Origin: Chloroflexota bacterium
GTDB taxonomy: Bacteria > Chloroflexota > Dormibacteria > CF-121
Assembly (NCBI GenBank): GCA_005881235.1
Contig: VBEQ01000105.1
Coordinates: 1 to 9,415 of the forward strand
Direction: 5' to 3'
DNA: 9,415 nucleotides
Below the pieces are notes generated by a model, which did no database searches, was not told where the DNA came from, and saw only the letters and a list, made by a program, of their open reading frames with translations. The first letter of the stretch is position 1. Each line of letters starts with the position of its first letter. Both the position numbers and the translations under genes were made by a program. Positions 5,430 to 9,415 of this stretch are shown piece after piece.

Positions 5430-6542
5430 TTAAGAGCTGGGCGCGCGGTCAGGGGCCCGCAACAGCCCGATCGATTCGATCCCGACCTGCATCCAGTCGG
5501 GCGCGTCCAGCCAGCTCTCCACGCCCCACAGCAGGTAGGCGCTCACGCCGTGACCCCGGTAGGCGAGGGCGCTGGCGATCAGGTCGTCGGTCGTGAAGCC
5601 GGTGGTGCCGATCCAGGGCGTCGCCTGCATCTCCGTGATCCACAGGGCGCGGCCGTGGCTTTCAGCCTGGGCGTGCCAGTAGTCGAGGGTGTCCTCTTTC
5701 CAGGCGATGCGAGTGCTCGCGGTGATGACATCGAGCGGCGTGGACTTGGTCACGACATAGAGGTCGAGACCCAGCGTGTCCCCCATCGTCAGCACCTCGG
5801 CCGGGTGCCCAGCCGGCTTGGCCCCCGGCAGGTGGGCGTAGAGCCATGCCAGCGGGCTCGCCCCCCGGATGTCGAGCGTGACGTGCGAGGAATTGAAGCT
5901 CGTCACGACGACCTCGTGCACCAGGTCGATCGATCGCAGCAGGTCCACCTCCGAACGGATCATCGATGCCGGCAGGGCCCCGTCGGTCAGCTGATCGATG
6001 ATGGCGTTGTCGAGGGGCTCGTTTTCCACCTGCCAGGCCCGCAGCACCGAGAGCGACGCGTAGCGGCGAAATGTGGATTCCAGGTAGCGGCGATAACTCG
6101 GGGCCTTCAGCAGCGTATCGAGTCGGCTCACGTCGCGGGTGTCAAGCCAATCCGGCAGGTGCACCTCGGGAAACACGAGGTTGCGGGCACCGACAACCAG
6201 CACCACCTCGGCATGGCGGGAACCCTTGACGGCGTTGTGCGCCTGGATCGTCTCGATCATGCGGTCGACGGCGGCGTAGCCCAACTCGGCCTCAGACGGT
6301 GCGACGGCACCCCAGTACACCGGCAGCCGCACCACGTCCGGCTGAAGCGCGACCAACAATCGGGCCAGGGCTTCCTCGGGGATCACACCGACGGGCAGCG
6401 CCTCCGGACTGAACGAGAACCCGACCAGCGGCGGGTTCAGCGGCGGCGGCGCGGGATCGATGACGCGCGTCGGGAAGGCCGCCGCCGGCACGAGGACGGC
6501 GAACAGAAAAGAGGCGATGACGGTCGCCAGCCGCTTCCCCAC
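5430..6542 (-). CDS. Exported glycoside hydrolase, clan GH-A-like TIM barrel
   Basis: The 370-residue product begins with a signal peptide (KR, then a hydrophobic run to AAAFP near residue 23). The rest reads as a (beta/alpha)8 hydrolase: VRLPVYWGAV (71-80) early in the barrel, WQVENEP (170-176) with N174-E175 as the expected acid/base pair after strand 4, and LWITEMQ (300-306) with E304 as the expected nucleophile after strand 7. A tryptophan-rich LLWGVESWLD (337-346) follows, as on strand 8. This two-glutamate layout defines clan GH-A retaining glycosidases (GH5, GH39, GH42 and others). The exact family and sugar cannot be fixed. The GTG start follows GGGGGTGA with tight spacing. It lies 46 nt downstream of the GGDEF-EAL gene on the same strand, so co-transcription is possible. 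Confidence 0.75.
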   Translation of the reverse strand: MGKRLATVIASFLFAVLVPAAAFPTRVIDPAPPPLNPPLVGFSFSPEALPVGVIPEEALARLLVALQPDVVRLPVYWGAVAPSEAELGYAAVDRMIETIQAHNAVKGSRHAEVVLVVGARNLVFPEVHLPDWLDTRDVSRLDTLLKAPSYRRYLESTFRRYASLSVLRAWQVENEPLDNAIIDQLTDGALPASMIRSEVDLLRSIDLVHEVVVTSFNSSHVTLDIRGASPLAWLYAHLPGAKPAGHPAEVLTMGDTLGLDLYVVTKSTPLDVITASTRIAWKEDTLDYWHAQAESHGRALWITEMQATPWIGTTGFTTDDLIASALAYRGHGVSAYLLWGVESWLDAPDWMQVGIESIGLLRAPDRAPSS

Positions 6543-6588
6543 TCACCCCCATCATCTCGCGGCTGCATAAGAGCGCGCTGAGGAGGTC

Positions 6589-8298
6589 TCAGGCGGCTTT
6601 GGAGCCGGCCGACCGCTGCGACCAGTTTCGTAGCCAGCCTTCCAGCTCCCCGACCGGCATGGGGCGGCCGATGAAGTAGCCCTGAGCGGCCGAACAGCCC
6701 ATCCGTTTGAGGGCCTCCCACGTCTGCTCGTCCTCCACGCCCTCCGCCACGACGTCCAGGCCGAGGCTCCCGCCCAGCTCAATGGTCGCTCGCACGATCG
6801 CTGCGCTGCCCGGTTGGCTGCTCATCTGGCCGACGAATGAGCGGTCGATCTTGATTTCCTCCACCGGGAGCTTCTGCAGGTAGGCCAGCGACGAATAGCC
6901 CGTTCCAAAGTCGTCGATCGAGAAGCGGATGCCGGCCAGGCGAAGCCGTTTCATGCTTTCGAGTACACGAGTGGGCTCGGCCATGACGGCGCTCTCGGTG
7001 ATTTCCAGCTTGAGGTACTGTGCCGGTTGTCCCGTGCGGGCGATCACCTCCTCCATCATTTCCGGGAAGTGAGGGTCGAGGAGGTTGCGCATCGAGACGT
7101 TGACCGCCACTGGCAGGTCCACGGCTGTCTTCCCGAAGGCGATCGCGTCCTTTCCGGCAAGCTCGACCAGATACTTGGTCAATGGCTTGATCAGGCCCAT
7201 ACGTTCCGCGACCGGAATGAAATCGGCGGGCGGAATCCACCCACGCTCCCGGTGTCGCCACCGGGCTAACGCCTCCACCCCGGTGAGCTCACCCGTAGCC
7301 AGTGCGACCTGCGGCTGGTAATAGAGCGTGATCTCGCGATCATCGATGGCCCGTCGGAGATCGGCCCGCAGCAGCAGCCGTCGCGCGTCATACGGGTCAT
7401 CTTCCTCTCGGTAGATCGCGTAGGTGCCTCCCGTGCGCTTGGCCCCGTACATGGCGACGTCGGCACGCCGCATCAGCGTCTCCGCGACCGCGCCATGCTC
7501 GGGATAGGCGGCGATCCCGATGCTGGCGGTGACCTCGAGCGCATGGTCCTCGCTGAGGAACGGTCGTTCCAGCGCCCGCAGCATGGCCTGCGCGGTGCGC
7601 GTGGCCTCCATGGCGCTCGCGCCCGGAAGAAGGATCGCGAACTCGTCGCCACCCAGCCGGGCGATCAGGTGCTCGGCGTCGATCGGTTCACGCAGGCGCG
7701 CACCCATCTGCCGAAGCAGCGCATCGCCCACCTGGTGCCCGAAGCTGTCATTGACTTCCTTGAAGTTGTCGATGTCGAGCAGCAGCAAGACAGCATGGGC
7801 ATTTGTGCCTATGGCTTTCTGGATTTCTTCGCGCAACATGAGGCGGTTCGGGAGGTCGGTCAGCGAGTCGTGGAGCGCGTGGTGCTCGAGCGCCGCCTGC
7901 GCCACGCGCTGGCGGCGGCGCAGCTCCCCTTGCTCGATCGCATTCTTGGCCGCGGTTCCGAGCCGTGCCAGCCGGTCCTTGAGGACATAGTCCATCGCTC
8001 CCAGGCGCACGGCCGCGACCGCCAGGTCCTCCCCGATGGCACCCGAGACGACGACAAAGGGGATGTCCAGGCCCATGTCCTGCACGATTTTCAGCGCCCG
8101 GATGGCATTGAACTGTGGCTGATGATAGTCGGCCAGGATCAAGTCCAGCTCGGGGTCGAGGTTGGCCTTGAAGCCCGCCTCGTCGTCCACCCGCCGCCAA
8201 TTGAGCTCATAGCCGGACCGACGGAGCTCGTGAAGGGCCAGGTCGGCATCCTCTGGCCGGTCTTCGAGGATCAAAACGCGCAGTGGTCGTCCAGCCAT
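6589..8298 (-). CDS. Response regulator with REC, GGDEF and EAL domains (c-di-GMP turnover)
   Basis: The 569-residue cytoplasmic protein joins three modules. The REC receiver (about 5-120) has the acidic pair E12-D13, phosphoacceptor D57, S85 and K107. The GGDEF diguanylate cyclase domain (about 140-300) has DSLTDLPNR, LLDIDNFKEVND and an intact GGDEF at 216-220. The EAL phosphodiesterase domain (about 315-560) has VEALARW (E342), NVSMRN, LEITES, IDDFGTGYSS, KIDRSF, AEGVE and QGYFIGRP. Both catalytic domains therefore look competent. The RxxD inhibitory site normally five residues before GGDEF is absent (D-A-E-H at 207-210). ATG 8298 is preferred to the upstream TTG 8331 because REC begins directly after it and GGAT precedes it. 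The receiver implies control by a histidine kinase, and the divergent neighbour is a candidate. Confidence 0.93.
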   Translation of the reverse strand: MAGRPLRVLILEDRPEDADLALHELRRSGYELNWRRVDDEAGFKANLDPELDLILADYHQPQFNAIRALKIVQDMGLDIPFVVVSGAIGEDLAVAAVRLGAMDYVLKDRLARLGTAAKNAIEQGELRRRQRVAQAALEHHALHDSLTDLPNRLMLREEIQKAIGTNAHAVLLLLDIDNFKEVNDSFGHQVGDALLRQMGARLREPIDAEHLIARLGGDEFAILLPGASAMEATRTAQAMLRALERPFLSEDHALEVTASIGIAAYPEHGAVAETLMRRADVAMYGAKRTGGTYAIYREEDDPYDARRLLLRADLRRAIDDREITLYYQPQVALATGELTGVEALARWRHRERGWIPPADFIPVAERMGLIKPLTKYLVELAGKDAIAFGKTAVDLPVAVNVSMRNLLDPHFPEMMEEVIARTGQPAQYLKLEITESAVMAEPTRVLESMKRLRLAGIRFSIDDFGTGYSSLAYLQKLPVEEIKIDRSFVGQMSSQPGSAAIVRATIELGGSLGLDVVAEGVEDEQTWEALKRMGCSAAQGYFIGRPMPVGELEGWLRNWSQRSAGSKAA

Positions 8299-8310
8299 TG
8301 GGATCCAGCG

Positions 8311-9415
8311 ATGCAACGGCTTACCGAGCAATTAGTTGCCTCGGTAACGGTTCTAGAGACAGTGAGCCAGGGCGTCTTCATTACTGTCAGCCAGTACGCG
8401 ACGACGGCGGCCTTCGCCGCGATCGCCGTGCTCACGGTCCGCGACTGGCTCGCCACGCGGGACATGAGCCGGATGTACCTGGCCCTGGCAATCGGCTCCC
8501 TCGCCGCCGTCTCCATTCTTGGCCAGGTTGGCAAAGTTCTCGGGCCAGCCTTCGCTTCCGCCAGCGCCTATGTCACGATCACCGTCTTCCTCGTCTCGGG
8601 GCTTGCGCTTCTGTTATTCCGGCATGCGGTCATCCCGCTCAAGCCTCGCACCCTGCGCCTGGTCGTCGGCATCGTCGTCGCAACCGGCCTGCTTGAGATT
8701 GCGGTCCAGGCGATCTTCGGGCGGACCGCCCCCAGGCCGCTGCAGCTGGTCGCCGCCGCCGCGTTCGTCCTCGTCTGGAGTGGCTGCGTGGGCGAACCGA
8801 GTGTTCGACTCTGGTTCGCCGCTCGCCGACGGACGGTGGTGCAACGCGCCCGGATGCGCGCACTCAGTCTCGGATACCTTGCGATCGTTGCCCTCCTGCT
8901 CGCTGCCATCTTCACGGCCTCGCTCGCCGCCCAGCCGGCTTTTCAGATCGGCTTCGCCCTGGCCACGATCGCCATCGTTCCCTTGCTCTACGCCGGATTC
9001 GTGCCACCGGCCTGGCTGCGGCGGACCTGGCGGCAATCGGAGGAAGACAAATTCCAACAGGCCACGCGCGATATCGTCTTGTTCGCCGCGGACCCCGGTG
9101 CTCTCGCCCAGCGCTCGCTCGAATGGGCGATTCGCTTGACCGGTGCGGACGCCGGCTTGTTCCTGAGCGGAGCGCGCACCATCCTTGCCACGCAGGGTCT
9201 CGCGGCCGATGACGTGGCGACGCTGCAAGCCGCCGCCGCCGGGGCCGGAGGTCGCACCGTCATTCCGCTCGGCGGCATCCCTCCACGCAGCGTCATGATG
9301 GCCCGCCTCCATGTGAACGATGCCGCCATCGTCCTCTTGGGTGGCCCCTTCACCCCGGTCTTCGGTACCGACGAGGAGGCCTGGCTGCAGCAATATGCCG
9401 CGATGGTCAGCACCG
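8311..9415 (+). CDS. Multi-TM sensor protein with a GAF-like domain, truncated at the window edge
   Basis: An uninterrupted frame of 368 codons runs off the right edge. The product has about seven membrane helices (roughly 22-44, 55-73, 85-103, 115-136, 145-160, 186-208, 212-231), a basic juxtamembrane segment (PPAWLRRTWRQ, 232-242) and the start of a GAF-like domain (about 250-368; ALAQRSLEWAIRLTGADAGLFLSG). This layout is typical of membrane sensor histidine kinases or GGDEF/PP2C sensors, and the output domain lies outside the window. The first 17 codons have only 8 G/C third positions, against 15 of the next 17, so GTG 8362 may be the true start. ATG 8311 has a weak GGAT upstream. It is divergent from the REC-GGDEF-EAL gene, with start codons 12 nt apart. 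Confidence 0.8.
   Translation, partial: MQRLTEQLVASVTVLETVSQGVFITVSQYATTAAFAAIAVLTVRDWLATRDMSRMYLALAIGSLAAVSILGQVGKVLGPAFASASAYVTITVFLVSGLALLLFRHAVIPLKPRTLRLVVGIVVATGLLEIAVQAIFGRTAPRPLQLVAAAAFVLVWSGCVGEPSVRLWFAARRRTVVQRARMRALSLGYLAIVALLLAAIFTASLAAQPAFQIGFALATIAIVPLLYAGFVPPAWLRRTWRQSEEDKFQQATRDIVLFAADPGALAQRSLEWAIRLTGADAGLFLSGARTILATQGLAADDVATLQAAAAGAGGRTVIPLGGIPPRSVMMARLHVNDAAIVLLGGPFTPVFGTDEEAWLQQYAAMVST
8321..8347. promoter_or_regulatory. Strong inverted repeat between the divergent signalling genes, possible shared operator
   Basis: Left arm TTACCGAGCAA (8321-8331) and right arm TTGCCTCGGTAA (8336-8347) pair over 11 bp with a single bulged base and a TTAG loop. The outer 8 bp (TTACCGAG/CTCGGTAA) are perfect. 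The element is AT-richer than its surroundings and sits 23-49 nt upstream of the ATG of the REC-GGDEF-EAL gene. It is inside the annotated start of the sensor gene, or just upstream of it if GTG 8362 is used. A dimeric regulator site or an mRNA hairpin are both possible. Confidence 0.5.

Noticed and set aside
5550..6581. 343-codon + strand frame opposite the glycoside hydrolase
   Set aside because: The product is rich in Arg/Gly/His/Val without a hydrophobic core pattern, while the - strand has a signal peptide and both catalytic glutamates.
8519..9139. Ser/Arg-rich + strand frame inside the sensor gene
   Set aside because: It is a shifted reading of the sensor gene with an unnatural composition.
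8614..9393. 259-codon - strand frame opposite the truncated sensor gene
   Set aside because: It is Gly/Glu/Arg-rich and without motifs, whereas the + strand frame is open from 8311 to the edge with membrane helices and a GAF-like segment.

Overview
The window is GC-rich (roughly two thirds G+C by eye, with strongly G/C-biased third codon positions) and densely coding. It looks like a free-living, probably soil-type bacterium. The mix of GTG starts, few clear Shine-Dalgarno sites, a possible leaderless promoter and several multi-TM signalling proteins is compatible with Chloroflexota/Dormibacterota-like lineages, but no taxonomic marker is present, so this is a weak guess. No tRNA, rRNA, CRISPR array, transposase or phage gene is visible. 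The longest stretch without a gene is 117 bases (4384-4500).

Region 1 (1-2217) is metal homeostasis. On the + strand lie the last codons of a ZnuA/TroA-type metal-binding protein, the ABC ATPase and the ABC-3 family permease, tightly spaced or overlapping, so probably one operon. Converging on it from the - strand is a Fur-family regulator, plausibly the Zur/Fur/Mur repressor of that transporter. The two convergent genes overlap by 100 nt, and inside the overlap is a copy of a GC-rich palindromic intergenic repeat. A second copy lies at 4462-4499.

Region 2 (2290-3741, +) is a membrane protein with about eight TM helices and a complete HD-GYP domain, a predicted c-di-GMP phosphodiesterase.

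Region 3 (3751-6542, all -) encodes three predicted exported proteins: a CAP/SCP-domain protein, a lipoprotein-like phosphoesterase (alkaline/acid phosphatase family) and a clan GH-A-like glycoside hydrolase.

Region 4 (6589-9415) is signalling. A REC-GGDEF-EAL protein (-), with its catalytic motifs present but without the usual RxxD inhibitory site, is divergent from a 7-TM plus GAF-like sensor (+) that runs off the right edge. The two candidate start codons are only 12 nt apart. A strong inverted repeat lies just inside the annotated start of the sensor, in a segment whose codon use looks non-coding, so the real sensor start may be downstream and the palindrome may be a shared operator.

The recurring themes are c-di-GMP turnover (one HD-GYP, one GGDEF-EAL, one truncated sensor) flanking a block of exported enzymes. 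Nothing here is a clearly new biological system. The best leads are the repeat-extended convergent gene ends, the two palindromes at promoters and the putative sensor/response-regulator pair.
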